Source: Saprospiraceae bacterium | GTDB taxonomy: Bacteria > Bacteroidota > Bacteroidia > Chitinophagales > Saprospiraceae | DNA: 64,000 nucleotides | Direction of reading: 5' to 3' | Assembly: GCA_019187225.1 (NCBI GenBank) | Contig: JABAQQ010000042.1 | Location: forward strand, 60,451-124,450 | In this document: positions 1-9,161 of the stretch, piece after piece | How positions within the stretch are numbered: the stretch's first letter is position 1 | Layout: each line of letters opens with the position of its first letter | Notes under the pieces: generated by a model | What the model saw: only the letters and a program-made list of their open reading frames with translations | Database searches by the model: none | Told to the model about the DNA's origin: nothing | Position numbers and translations under genes: made by a program

Positions 1-492
1 GTACATGCGCAGGGAAGTTATCTGGCAATAAGGGTTTTCGGTTTTGGTAAGTGGCCGGCCCGCGTCTTCGATGTAAAAATATTTGGTGGCGACTTTTTCT
101 CCTTCGATCCATGCTTCCCAGTAGTAGGCGCCTTTTTTCCAAAAAACGCCCTCCTGTTTGTTGCCCCACCCCTCGCGTATATAGCCGACGGGGTCGTATT
201 TGCTTACTTTGCGGCGGAAGGGGAGGTTGCAAATCTCTTTGCGTTGCTTTTTTACTGCATAACAGCGCAGTTCCACATTTACTTCCCAATCCTCGATGTC
301 GAAATATTTATTGTAAAAAGACAGTTCCGCGTAGATGTAGGTCGTTTCGAGGCGGTCGAACACCTGGCGGTATTTCTTTTTGTTGTCGGCCAGCCACTCC
401 GTGGAAGCGTATATTTTCAGTTCGCGGAATTTCCAGCGTTTGAATTCTCCGCTTTCCTGAGGTGTTTGCGATTGATGGGTCCCGAATTGCAT
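1..492 (-). CDS. Conserved protein, N-terminal part only (runs off left edge)
   Basis: An open frame on the minus strand begins with ATG at 490-492 and reads for 164 codons without a stop to the window edge, so the C-terminus is missing. The visible part is hydrophilic, has no signal peptide, and carries YASTEWLADNKKKYR near residue 28 and REGWGNKQEGVFWKKG around residue 105. It starts only 4 bases after the stop of the LytTR regulator, so it is the third gene of that operon. From memory, similar N-terminal regions precede CbxX/CfxQ-type AAA ATPase domains in Bacteroidota. That identity is a recollection, not something visible here, and no ATPase motif lies within the window. Confidence 0.7.
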   Translation of the reverse strand, partial: MQFGTHQSQTPQESGEFKRWKFRELKIYASTEWLADNKKKYRQVFDRLETTYIYAELSFYNKYFDIEDWEVNVELRCYAVKKQRKEICNLPFRRKVSKYDPVGYIREGWGNKQEGVFWKKGAYYWEAWIEGEKVATKYFYIEDAGRPLTKTENPYCQITSLRMY

Positions 493-496
493 AAAA

Positions 497-1225
497 TCAT
501 AACCTGTTTTTGTCGATCATTTCCAACAACTCGTCCCGGTAGTTTTTGCCAATGGGGAGCAGTTTGGGTTTGTCTTTTTCCTGTACTTCCACCATATTGC
601 CTTCAATGGCTGTGATCTTGTCCATAGCCACGATGTAGGAGCGGTGAATGCGCTTGAATCTTCCCTGGGGAAGTTTGTCTTCGAGGCTTTTCATGGTTTG
701 GAGCGTAATGACGCGTCCTTGCACGAGGCGAATGATAACGTAATCTTTTAGTCCTTCGATGTAGATGATGTCGTCAAAATTGACCTTGACAAGTTTTTTG
801 TCGGCTTTTACAAAAAAGAATTCCTGCCCGTCATAGTGTTGGTTGGAGGCGTTGTTATCGCGTTGAGCCATATCAGCGTGTTCCACAGCCTTGTTCACGG
901 CTTTCACAAAGCGTTCGAGTGAAATGGGTTTGAGCAGGTAATCGAGCGCGTTGAGATCGAATCCCTGGATCGCATAGTTTGGGTAAGCTGTCGTGAACAC
1001 GATCATAGGTGGTTTGGACAGTGTTTTAACAAAATCTATACCCGTAAGTTGCGGCATCTGGATATCGAGGAACATCAGGTCAATGTCGTGGCTTTTCAAA
1101 GCCTCGTTGGCTTCGAGCGCATTGCTGCAACGTTTTACGAGGCGGAGGTCGGACATTTGAGCGATGTAGGTTTCGAGCACATCCAGTGCGAGGGGTTCAT
1201 CGTCAACGATAAGTACATTTAACAT
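497..1225 (-). CDS. LytTR-family response regulator
   Basis: This 242-residue two-domain regulator has a receiver domain at about residues 2-120, with acidic pair D8/D9, phospho-acceptor D54 in FLDIQMP and the conserved lysine in LLKPIS. A LytTR DNA-binding domain follows at about residues 140-240 (FFVKADKKLVKV, IHRSYIVAMDKI). The chosen start (MLNVLIVDDEP) fits the family; a longer frame upstream to 1288 adds a tail with no receiver homology. It lies downstream of and in the same direction as the LytS-like kinase at 1484-2533, its probable cognate sensor. It probably binds direct repeats upstream of target promoters, as AlgR/AgrA-type regulators do. The targets cannot be told from the sequence. 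Confidence 0.93.
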   Translation of the reverse strand: MLNVLIVDDEPLALDVLETYIAQMSDLRLVKRCSNALEANEALKSHDIDLMFLDIQMPQLTGIDFVKTLSKPPMIVFTTAYPNYAIQGFDLNALDYLLKPISLERFVKAVNKAVEHADMAQRDNNASNQHYDGQEFFFVKADKKLVKVNFDDIIYIEGLKDYVIIRLVQGRVITLQTMKSLEDKLPQGRFKRIHRSYIVAMDKITAIEGNMVEVQEKDKPKLLPIGKNYRDELLEMIDKNRL

Positions 1226-1483
1226 GAGCAGTCGGGTTTCGGATCCGGATTCTGGTTTTAGGCACCCATCCTTTTCTCCTTGCCACAAGGCAAAGGATGG
1301 CTGAATCGAAAAGAATGGCCTAAGGTAAATTGCTCCGGCAGAATGGCAAAAATTTTTTTGAACTTCGATGCAGGAAATCAGGTATCAAAATGCAGGCATG
1401 TTGATAGTCAATGTTTTGAGAAAATACCGGAGACTGGCAAGAATGTCCCCCTCCTGGCTGCCAGAAATGCAGGCATTGCCCGG

Positions 1484-2533
1484 TCAAATCATTTTCAAAT
1501 ACAGGGTCACCGCGAAACGGTGCGGCTCGTTCTGTACCGTTAGCGTGTGATTTTCAGGATACAGCAATTGCAATCGTTGTCTGACATTGGTCAATCCGAT
1601 GCCGCCGCTTCGGGGGTGATCCTGACGTGGCAACCGTTCGACTTTGCTGTTTTCAATAAAAAATTCGAGGTCTTCACCCGATACGCGCAGGTGTATCCGA
1701 ACGAATCCCCCGCCCTGAATATGTGTATTGAGTCCGTGTTTGAAACTGTTTTCGAGGAAAGGAACGAACAACAAAGGTGCCACCATTTGTTCGCTGATAT
1801 GACCCTCCGTTGTGAACCTGATTTCGGCGTCTTTCGGTTGTCGCAGGCGTTCGAGGTCGAGGTAGTTGTGAATGTACTGTATCTCTTTGCTCAGCAGGAC
1901 GCGCCTTTCGTTGCATTCATAAAGCATGTAACGCATGATCTCACTGAGTTTCAGCACAATTTCCGGCGCTTTATCGCTTTTCTTGAGGGTCAGCGCATAC
2001 AGGTTATTGAGGGTATTGAATAAAAAATGCGGGTTGATCTGACTTTTCAAAAAACGCAGTTCAGATTGCATGCTTTGCGTGAGCAATGCTTGTTTTTCGG
2101 TCTGGTAATGCCACCAATCCATGATAACCCGCAAAATGGTGGAAAGAATGGTGACAAAAAGATTGCCCAGGAAAAGCAAAAACTGCCCTTCGACGATACT
2201 GGCCCGGTAAGCGGGCTCATCGTAGTACTTGAGGTAGAACACCAGCACCATGATGGGCGTCACAATAGCGCTCATGGCCAGTACCAATCCGAAATAAATA
2301 AATCCATGCCGCGCTAAATAATTGGGGATCAGGTAAAAAAGATTGACGTAGACCAAAAAGGCATAAAACAACAAATGAATGGATTCGTCGGCCAGCGCGG
2401 CATAAATATCCCCGTTCTTGCTGTAATTCGACCACAGCATAATGCCGTACAACATCAACCAGAACAGGGTGTGATACACCGGCCGTCTGTTCAAAAAGCG
2501 ATAAATGTTGTCGAGAATATGCCTGGTTTTCAT
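1484..2533 (-). CDS. LytS/YehU-type sensor histidine kinase
   Basis: This 349-residue protein has four predicted membrane helices (about residues 20-35, 52-72, 78-101 and 117-138), a linker, and a His_kinase domain (PF06580 type). The phospho-acceptor is H169 in SQINPHFLFNTLNNL. The ATP-binding part includes NSFKHGL (N-box) and SGGIGLTNVRQRL (G-box). There is no periplasmic sensing domain, so the signal is probably read by the membrane segment. A spacer of 258 bases separates it from the downstream LytTR regulator, with no other gene between. Kinases of this type in Bacteroidota almost always pair with a LytTR protein. Confidence 0.93.
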   Translation of the reverse strand: MKTRHILDNIYRFLNRRPVYHTLFWLMLYGIMLWSNYSKNGDIYAALADESIHLLFYAFLVYVNLFYLIPNYLARHGFIYFGLVLAMSAIVTPIMVLVFYLKYYDEPAYRASIVEGQFLLFLGNLFVTILSTILRVIMDWWHYQTEKQALLTQSMQSELRFLKSQINPHFLFNTLNNLYALTLKKSDKAPEIVLKLSEIMRYMLYECNERRVLLSKEIQYIHNYLDLERLRQPKDAEIRFTTEGHISEQMVAPLLFVPFLENSFKHGLNTHIQGGGFVRIHLRVSGEDLEFFIENSKVERLPRQDHPRSGGIGLTNVRQRLQLLYPENHTLTVQNEPHRFAVTLYLKMI

Positions 2534-2666
2534 AATTTGGCAAAAAAAACACTAAACCTCCGGGCTTTTGTAATTTTTAGATAAAACGGGAAACCCTCCG
2601 GATAAAGCATTGGTTTAAGGACTTCCAAAAGCCGCCGGTACACACAGGTAAAAGTAGTTTTCCATT

Positions 2667-2674
2667 TACCTTTG
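2667..2674 (+). promoter_or_regulatory. Bacteroidota -7 promoter box (TACCTTTG) for the pterin operon
   Basis: TACCTTTG matches the Bacteroidota -7 consensus TAnnTTTG and is followed by CGCCCG. It lies 28 bases before the ATG at 2702. No clear -33 TTTG was found at the usual spacing. Confidence 0.55.
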
Positions 2675-2701
2675 CGCCCGCAAAAGAAAGAAGGGATATC
2701 A

Positions 2702-3121
2702 ATGGTTTACATCACCCGGATCGAACGATTTAATGCCGCCCACAAACTCTGGGTGGAAGGCTGGACGGAAGAACAAAACATTGCGGTGTTCGGCAAGTGT
2801 TCCAACAAAAACTGGCACGGCCACAATTACACCCTGCACGTTACGGTGAAAGGCGACCCCGACCCGGTTACGGGTTTTGTCATCGACGTGAAAAAACTCA
2901 GCGTACTGATCAAAGAACACGTGACCGATCACCTCGACCACAGCAATCTCAATCTGGACGTGGATTTTATCCCGAAAGGAATGCAACCAACCACGGAAAA
3001 CCTTGTTATCCTGATCTGGGAGCGCTTGGGAAAAGCGCTGGAACCCTACACTTGCCAACTCCACGCCATCAAACTCTGGGAAACCGAAACGATTTATGCC
3101 GAATACTATGGCCTACCGTAA
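2702..3121 (+). CDS. 6-pyruvoyl-tetrahydropterin synthase family protein (PTPS/QueD)
   Basis: This 139-residue protein belongs to the T-fold PTPS/QueD family, which converts 7,8-dihydroneopterin triphosphate to 6-pyruvoyl- or 6-carboxy-tetrahydropterin. Zinc ligands are H14 (FNAAHKL), H39 and H41 (WHGHNY). The catalytic cysteine is C33, giving the spacing C-x5-[12 protein letters not shown] and the C-terminal LWETET motif are also present. The C-x5-HGH spacing is that of biopterin-type PTPS-II rather than QueD, which has C-x3-HGH. The ATG at 2702 is preferred because the longer TTG start at 2672 overlaps the promoter box. It overlaps folE, which makes its substrate. Confidence 0.9.
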   Translation: MVYITRIERFNAAHKLWVEGWTEEQNIAVFGKCSNKNWHGHNYTLHVTVKGDPDPVTGFVIDVKKLSVLIKEHVTDHLDHSNLNLDVDFIPKGMQPTTENLVILIWERLGKALEPYTCQLHAIKLWETETIYAEYYGLP

Positions 3122-3704
3122 ATCCGATCACTACGACGAAACGCTTACCGAGCAACTAAAATCTTTTTATGACCGTGTGTTGACGGGAGTTGGTGAAGAC
3201 ACTTCGCGGGAAGGCATCGTCAAGACTCCCGAACGCGCTGCCAAGGCCATTCAATTCCTCACGCAGGGTTACAAACAGGACGCTGCGGCGATTCTGCGCT
3301 CGGCGATGTTCACAGAGGACTACAGTGAAATGGTCATCGTCAAGGACATCGAGTTGTATTCGCTGTGCGAACATCACATGCTGCCTTTTTTTGGCAAAGC
3401 GCACGTAGCATACATCCCGAATGGCCGCATTGTCGGCCTGAGCAAGATACCCCGCGTGGTGGACGTGTATGCGCGCCGCCTGCAGGTACAGGAACGACTG
3501 ACGCTTGAGATACGCGATGTGATCCAGGAAACTTTGCAACCGCTCGGCGTGGCAGTGGTGATCGAGGCCCAACACCTGTGCATGATGATGCGTGGCGTGC
3601 AGAAGCAAAACTCCGTGACCACGACTTCAGCTTTTACCGGCGAATTCAGAAATGAAGAGACGAGGAGCGAGTTTTTGCGGCTGATCGGTGCGAAACTTCA
3701 CTGA
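3108..3704 (+). CDS. folE: GTP cyclohydrolase I
   Basis: This 198-residue enzyme opens GTP to 7,8-dihydroneopterin triphosphate and formate, the first step of pterin, folate and queuosine synthesis. Zinc ligands are C87 and H90 ([14 protein letters not shown]) and C158 ([10 protein letters not shown]). The [16 protein letters not shown] motif near the C-terminus is typical. The start at 3108 gives the usual N-terminus and overlaps the PTPS stop by 14 bases; an ATG at 3096 in the same frame adds four residues. The overlap implies translational coupling with the PTPS gene. Confidence 0.95.
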   Translation: MAYRKSDHYDETLTEQLKSFYDRVLTGVGEDTSREGIVKTPERAAKAIQFLTQGYKQDAAAILRSAMFTEDYSEMVIVKDIELYSLCEHHMLPFFGKAHVAYIPNGRIVGLSKIPRVVDVYARRLQVQERLTLEIRDVIQETLQPLGVAVVIEAQHLCMMMRGVQKQNSVTTTSAFTGEFRNEETRSEFLRLIGAKLH

Positions 3705-3706
3705 AG

Positions 3707-5194
3707 TTGCAGGAATTTTGCGCCGTGGTACGAAACAACAGGCTTTTTCACCTACTGCCCTTTTTTATCTATCCTGTCGCCCTAACCTGGGCCGTACAGC
3801 ATGACCCTTTTTTCTGGGATACGGTGCAACTGGCTTCCAAACACGCCCATCATTTTTATGAAAACAGCCTGCAATGGCTGCCACTGCCACTGGAAATTGA
3901 CAGCGGACACCCGCCTGTTTTTGGCTATTATCTGGCCCTGGTATGGACGTTTTTGGGAAAATCCCTGCCGGCAAGCCACTGGGCCATGCTCCCATTTTTG
4001 ATACTGCTCGTTTGGTTGCTTTACCGGCTCGGATTCCGGCTGGGGGGCGAAAGGTGGGGATTTTGGCTCCTTCCACTGGTTCTGCTCGATCCTGTCATGG
4101 CCGGGCAAAGCGTTTTGGTCAGCCCCGATGTGGTATTGGCGTGCGGTTTTTTACTGGCCGTGGAAGGTATTTCAGGAAAAAACAAAGTATTCACCACCTT
4201 GGGGATCCTGATACTTTGCATGATCAGCGTACGGGGAATGATGACGGCCGGGGCCTTGGCAGTGTGGATATTGTTAGAAGGGTTCATGGGTGCGGAATTT
4301 CCCGGTTTCAAAAAAAACAAGCTCCAAATTATCCGGTTTTTGCCCGCATATCTTTTCCATTTTGGCGCAAAAAACTACCTGCCGTTTTTGCCCGGTTTCG
4401 CTTTCGCTGCATGGTTCCTCTGGTGGCACAAAGAAGCGACGGGTTGGGTGGGCTTACATCCGGGTTCTCCCTGGGCGCCTACTTTTGTGCCTGCCAAAGG
4501 GCTGGAACTGGTCAGGAACCTGCTCGTGATCGGCTGGCGCTGGCTCGATTTCGGAAGAGCAGCCGAGTGGCTGATGCTGGGATGGCTGATCTGGAAATTC
4601 CGGCGGACTATAGCTATAAAATCGTACGGATCGAAAAACTTCTTCACCCTGCTTCTTTTATTGATCTGTCTGATCATTTTTTTATCGCCATCCGCCTTAT
4701 TGTTCAAAAACGTATCGGCGCATCGCTATTTTCTTCCTGGTTTTCTGGCGCTTCACCTGCTGGTATTTCATTTTTTGGCCCGCCAAAACGTGAGGCATGT
4801 TCGTCTCTTTACGGCACTTGTACTGGCCATGGCACTGGGCAACCTGCTCATCTATCCGCGCGGCGTCGCGATGGGTTGGGACGCCACGCTGGCCCACCTC
4901 CCCTATCATCGCCTCCGGGCGGAAGCGGTCGCTTATCTGGAAGAACAGGATATTGATTTTCAATTGGTCGGAAGCGCTTTCCCCAACCTGAACACTGGCG
5001 AGAACCTCCTTTTGAACGGCAACTACCGGCGTTTTGCAGATAAGGATTTTTCCCAAAACGAGTATTTTTTTACATCCAATGTGTTCAACGACGTAAACGA
5101 AGCGGATTACCAGGTTTTAGATCGCGAATGGGTATTGATCAAAAAATGGCAACAAGCAGGAGTGTGGATCGAAATTTACCGGCGGAAGCGTTGA
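3707..5194 (+). CDS. Multi-spanning membrane protein, glycosyltransferase 39-like
   Basis: This is a membrane protein of about 495 residues with roughly ten hydrophobic segments. Near the N-terminus it has DPFFWDTVQLASKHAHHFYE followed by EIDSGHPPVFGYYLAL. This resembles the first periplasmic loop of ArnT/PMT-type (GT39/GT83) lipid-linked sugar transferases, where an acidic residue is catalytic. The C-terminal 130 residues are soluble-looking. There is no ATG near the start: TTG at 3707 lies 2 bases after the folE stop and GTG at 3725 is the alternative. Its position suggests co-transcription with the pterin genes, but no functional link is evident. The family call is by motif resemblance only. 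Confidence 0.7.
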   Translation: MQEFCAVVRNNRLFHLLPFFIYPVALTWAVQHDPFFWDTVQLASKHAHHFYENSLQWLPLPLEIDSGHPPVFGYYLALVWTFLGKSLPASHWAMLPFLILLVWLLYRLGFRLGGERWGFWLLPLVLLDPVMAGQSVLVSPDVVLACGFLLAVEGISGKNKVFTTLGILILCMISVRGMMTAGALAVWILLEGFMGAEFPGFKKNKLQIIRFLPAYLFHFGAKNYLPFLPGFAFAAWFLWWHKEATGWVGLHPGSPWAPTFVPAKGLELVRNLLVIGWRWLDFGRAAEWLMLGWLIWKFRRTIAIKSYGSKNFFTLLLLLICLIIFLSPSALLFKNVSAHRYFLPGFLALHLLVFHFLARQNVRHVRLFTALVLAMALGNLLIYPRGVAMGWDATLAHLPYHRLRAEAVAYLEEQDIDFQLVGSAFPNLNTGENLLLNGNYRRFADKDFSQNEYFFTSNVFNDVNEADYQVLDREWVLIKKWQQAGVWIEIYRRKR

Positions 5195-5383
5195 CCGTTC
5201 CACGTTGTTGTGGAAACGCTAAAATTTGCTTCCCGAAAAATATTTTGTCAAAACCGCTCTTTTTAGGCCAAAAGTTTTGATAATCCTATCTAAAAACGAG
5301 GCATCTTTTTTTCCTTGCCGGAAAAAATCTAAATTGCCGCCTCAACGTTTAATTCGCTTAATCGTCTAAGCCCTGTTCAGTTT

Positions 5384-8300
5384 ATGCAAGTTATTTTCCG
5401 TTCATTGCTCCCCATACTCCTCGCCGTCTTCGCACAAACCGCCTTTTCGCAGGACTGCAATGCATTGATTATTGAAAATAAAAAAATTTCAGGTATCCAG
5501 CTGGCCCGCACTTCCTCTCTGACAGTTGTGGTGCGCGGCAGTTACAATTATGCCGTCGAGTTTTTTACGGACGAAAAAGGGATTTTTGCCCGTTTTACTT
5601 CCGTTGGCGGCATCGAATTCAACCAGGACGACCAGGTTGTTTTTGTGGACGCTACAGGTAAGGAGCAAGCGTATAAATTTATCGGAATGGACGAGGTGCT
5701 CACAGGCACGGTTCCCACCCACCGCAACAACCTCCGCCTCGACCTCGACGCGCTCCGATGGCTTTCCGAATCAACCATCACCGGCATCAATTTCATCAAT
5801 TTCGTAGACCGGCAGAAGTACAAATTTACCATCAACCTCAATCGCCAATCCGAATTCAAAGCGTTGGCTGGTTGCTTTCTCTCTGTTCTCGACCAGGGAG
5901 CGGTGAAGGACACTCCCGGCGCAGCGGTCACCTTGCCCGGTAAATCTGCGGCAACGACGCCGGCCGGTACCAAAACCGGCGGTAAAGCCACTCCCGGCGC
6001 GTCCGCCGGCCCGGCAAGCGACAACGAAGTGACCAATCTCCGGGCTGAATTGGAAAAAACAAAAGAAAACCTGCGCAAGGAGATCCAGGTGGAAAAAGAG
6101 CGCGCCGACGCCATCAAAGTTCAGCTGCAACAGGAAGTGGCCGCTGCGCGCGAAGCAGCCAACCAGAAAAAACTCGAATATGCCAACGAGGTGCTCGAAG
6201 CGCGCAAAAGCAGTTTGGCCGAAATAGAAAAGGCTAAAAGCGAAGCACAGGCTTATATCGCACAAACCCGCTCAAAAGCCGATTCGGAGGTTACGAAGAT
6301 CAACACCAACGTAGAGGAAGCGCGCCGGCAGGCCGGCGAAGAAATTCAGAAAGCGCGCGTCGCCTCGGCCGAAGAGGTGCAAAAAGCCCGGGAAAACGCC
6401 GCCAGAGAGGTAGCTGCGGTCAAGGAAAAACTCGACCAGGCCAAACTCCAGTATGCCGACGAGATCGCTACCGCCCGCGCCAATGCCGATGAAGAACTCA
6501 AACGGATCCGGGAGGATAATGCCCGGACGGTTGCCGAAGCCCGCGAACGAGCCAAAACGGAACAGGACAAAACAGCCGATGACGTAGTAGGCGCCAAAAA
6601 AACGGCTGCAGAGCAAATCCTCAAAATACGCGAAGAAGCGGCCAATGAAGTGGCCAAAACCCGGGAAAACTCCGTTCTGGAAAAGCAGCGCCTCGCCGCC
6701 GACCTGGCAGAGAGCCGCCGGAAAGCCGCCGAAGAAAAAGCCTTGCTGCAGCAAAATTCAGCCAATGAAATGGCGGAGATCAAGGAAAATGTAGCCAAAC
6801 AAAAAGAATCTTCCGCAACCGAGGTAGCAGAAGCACGCAAAAAAGCGTCGGAAGAGATCGGGCGGATCCGCAGCGAAGTCGCCAACCAGCAAAAGGTGGC
6901 AGAGGACGAAAAAGTCAATATCGCCAAACAGGTGGCCGAAAGCAAACAGAAAGCTTCACAAACGGTGCAGCAGGTGCAGGATGAAGCCGCAAAAGCAATA
7001 GCCGACGCGCAGGCCCGCAGCAAAAATCAACGCGATTCCATTGCCCTGCAGGTAGCGGCTTCGAGGAAAAAAGCCGACGAAGAAATAGCCCGCATCCAGG
7101 AAGAATTGAACAGAACCATCGCTGCCGCTAAAGAACAGGAAAGCAAGATCAAACAACAAAGTGCCGATGAAGTGCTGAAAGCCCGCGAGCGCAGCGGTCA
7201 GGAGGTCGCGAAAGCACAGGAAGAAGCCCGGACTAAAGTTCTGGATGCCAACGCCAAAGCCGACCAGGCACAAAAGGTCTATGCTGACGAGGTTGCCTCT
7301 TCCAAACAAACCGCCGATGAACGCATCAAACAAATTCAGGCCGAGGCCGCTGCTGCCGTAGCGGAGGCCAAAAAGAAACAACAGGAAACGGTGAGTGCTA
7401 CCGCCAGCGAAGTCGTCGCCTCGCGTGAAAAAGCCGCGCAGGAAATCGCCGCCGCCAAAGAAAAAGCGGCACAGGAGGTCGCTGCCGCCCGTGAAGCCCA
7501 GGTGCGCGCCCAGCAGGAAAGCGCCAACGCCGTCGCCGAAGCCAAACGTCAAAGCGCCCAGGCCATTCTTGCCATCAAAACAGCCGAAGCCGACAGCGTC
7601 CGCGTCGCCCGCGAAAACAGCGCCAACCTGCGCCAAAAACTCGCCAACGACGTCGCTGAGGCGCGCCAGAAAGCTGCCGCAGAGATCGCCGCCGCCAATC
7701 AGCAGGCCGCCAACGACGTAAAAACAGCCCGTGAAACGGCAGCCCGTGAAAAACAACTCAGTGCCGAGGCCGTCGGAAAAGCAAAACAGGATGCGGCCGA
7801 ACAGGTCGCCGCCGCCCGGGAAAATGCCGCCAAAGAAGTGGCCACAGTAAAACAACAATCCATCGAAGCCATCGCCCTCGCAAAAAAGGATGCCGATGAT
7901 AAAAAAGCCGCTTTTGCCAGGGAAGTCGCCGACGCCCAGGAGCGTGCCCGCAAGGAGGTGAACGACGTCCGTACACAAGTCGCTACAGAGATCGCCGCTG
8001 CTCGAAAGGACGCCGAAGACAAACGCAAACAATACGCCGCCGAAGCCGCCGAGGCACGTAAAAAAACGACCGAAGAGATCGCTTTAGCCCAGAAGGAATC
8101 GGCAGAAGCGGTTCAGAAAACCCGCCAGGAATCAGCCGCCACCATCGCACAAACCCGCGACAACGAGGCCAAAGAAGTCGCCAACGTGAAAGCACAGGCT
8201 GCCGCCGAGATCGCCAGGGTCAAAAACGAAATGGCCGTCCTGATCGCCGCTGAAAACAAAAAATCCGAAGAGGCAAAACAACAACAAGCCGCGGAAACGC

Positions 8301-8437
8301 AAAAGGCGGAAGAGGCGAGGCAAAAACACACCGCTGAAACACAGAAACTGGCGCAGATACAGGCCGAAGTGAAAAAAGCCGAAGATGAATTGCGGCGGTT
8401 GAAGGAGGAAGCGGAGAAGTTGAAGAAGAAAGAGTAA
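5384..8437 (+). CDS. Secreted protein with about 780 residues of 11-residue (hendecad) coiled-coil repeats
   Basis: This 1017-residue protein has a signal peptide (about residues 1-22, ending AQTAFSQ) and a globular N-terminal domain to about residue 165. A Thr/Gly/Ala/Pro-rich linker (about 175-212) leads to a very long region of Ala, Glu, Lys, Gln and Arg that is almost free of Gly, Pro and aromatics. Small hydrophobics (V, I or A) recur every 11 residues with occasional 7-residue steps; EKAAQEIAAAK then EKAAQEVAAAR is a clear unit pair. This predicts a nearly straight, long periplasmic helix bundle. Related compositions occur in TolA-like linkers and LEA proteins. No enzyme motif or C-terminal sorting domain was seen. 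Function unknown. Confidence 0.85.
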   Translation: MQVIFRSLLPILLAVFAQTAFSQDCNALIIENKKISGIQLARTSSLTVVVRGSYNYAVEFFTDEKGIFARFTSVGGIEFNQDDQVVFVDATGKEQAYKFIGMDEVLTGTVPTHRNNLRLDLDALRWLSESTITGINFINFVDRQKYKFTINLNRQSEFKALAGCFLSVLDQGAVKDTPGAAVTLPGKSAATTPAGTKTGGKATPGASAGPASDNEVTNLRAELEKTKENLRKEIQVEKERADAIKVQLQQEVAAAREAANQKKLEYANEVLEARKSSLAEIEKAKSEAQAYIAQTRSKADSEVTKINTNVEEARRQAGEEIQKARVASAEEVQKARENAAREVAAVKEKLDQAKLQYADEIATARANADEELKRIREDNARTVAEARERAKTEQDKTADDVVGAKKTAAEQILKIREEAANEVAKTRENSVLEKQRLAADLAESRRKAAEEKALLQQNSANEMAEIKENVAKQKESSATEVAEARKKASEEIGRIRSEVANQQKVAEDEKVNIAKQVAESKQKASQTVQQVQDEAAKAIADAQARSKNQRDSIALQVAASRKKADEEIARIQEELNRTIAAAKEQESKIKQQSADEVLKARERSGQEVAKAQEEARTKVLDANAKADQAQKVYADEVASSKQTADERIKQIQAEAAAAVAEAKKKQQETVSATASEVVASREKAAQEIAAAKEKAAQEVAAAREAQVRAQQESANAVAEAKRQSAQAILAIKTAEADSVRVARENSANLRQKLANDVAEARQKAAAEIAAANQQAANDVKTARETAAREKQLSAEAVGKAKQDAAEQVAAARENAAKEVATVKQQSIEAIALAKKDADDKKAAFAREVADAQERARKEVNDVRTQVATEIAAARKDAEDKRKQYAAEAAEARKKTTEEIALAQKESAEAVQKTRQESAATIAQTRDNEAKEVANVKAQAAAEIARVKNEMAVLIAAENKKSEEAKQQQAAETQKAEEARQKHTAETQKLAQIQAEVKKAEDELRRLKEEAEKLKKKE

Positions 8438-8448
8438 ACGTGCTTTAA

Positions 8449-8521
8449 TCATTCTGCCGGAATCCGTCCGATGTGCCCCGTGTTTTGCCCGTATCAGAGC
8501 GGGCGGATTCCGCCAGAATGA
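8449..8521. terminator. Hairpin between convergent genes
   Basis: Arms at 8449-8466 and 8504-8521 are complementary over 18 bases with one mismatch (TCATTCTGCCGGAATCCG against its complement). An inner GCCCG/CGGGC stem sits in the loop. It lies between two convergent stop codons, and ACAAAAAA follows on the plus strand. It probably works as a bidirectional terminator. Confidence 0.6.
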
Positions 8522-8542
8522 CAAAAAACGAATGGTTGTCGT

Positions 8543-9109
8543 CTATTGCGCAGGCGGTAATTTTGTTCCCGATATATTCAGAACAACGTCAAGCAACTCC
8601 TCTATTCGCATTTCTTCTTCGATTCTCAATACCGGACAAGCCCTCTGTTCCAACCAACTCAATTCACCCGTCCGGCTCCTTACATTTCCGCTTTCCTCAT
8701 CATAAGCCGCCGCCCATTTGAGGAACTTTTCAAAAACCAGACTCAAATCACCGCCCGGCTCCAGCCGTTCGGCGCCGTAACGCTGCGTTTCCCGCCGAGC
8801 GATGCGCTCTAAGCGGATCTCTGCCGGCAGCCACAGGTAAACGACCAGGTCGAACGCAGGAACGAACACATCTCCCCAGCCGCACAACGCGCCGGAAAGC
8901 ACCCATTTGTCTGCCTGTTGCAGGTCTTTTGCCAACAATTGCCTCCGGTGCTCCGGGTTGCGCTTCCTTTTGTAAGGCAACGGATCACCGGTAAACCAGT
9001 AGTAATCATCCGTATCAAAATGCGAAAAGCCCAGCCGTTCGGCTAAGGCTTTTCCCAATGTCGTGACGCCGGCTCCCGGAGCGCCCAAAATATGTATCCG
9101 TGAAATCAT
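8543..9109 (-). CDS. P-loop NTPase, adenylate/shikimate-kinase-like, Walker A lysine missing
   Basis: This 188-residue protein has the fold order of small P-loop kinases: phosphate loop at residues 8-16, FDTDDYYW at about 33, LSGAL at about 75, a LERIARRE lid-like segment and a C-terminal helix. The loop reads GAPGAGVTT, so the invariant lysine of Walker A is valine. Related Bacteroidota and Proteobacteria proteins with GxxGSGTTTL loops are known, so this is a family trait rather than decay. The substrate is unknown. The start MISRIHILG is chosen because the loop then sits at the usual distance. Its stop lies 22 bases from the hairpin at 8449-8521. Confidence 0.8.
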   Translation of the reverse strand: MISRIHILGAPGAGVTTLGKALAERLGFSHFDTDDYYWFTGDPLPYKRKRNPEHRRQLLAKDLQQADKWVLSGALCGWGDVFVPAFDLVVYLWLPAEIRLERIARRETQRYGAERLEPGGDLSLVFEKFLKWAAAYDEESGNVRSRTGELSWLEQRACPVLRIEEEMRIEELLDVVLNISGTKLPPAQ

Positions 9110-9161
9110 CTGCGGCAGTTTTCCCATCCGGCACATGCAAAAGTCGTACGTCGTATGTCGC

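Noticed and set aside
6956-8032. 358-codon open frame on the minus strand
   Set aside because: It is the antisense shadow of the Ala/Glu/Lys-rich repeat gene; its Gly/Phe/Leu composition is a mirror of that codon pattern.
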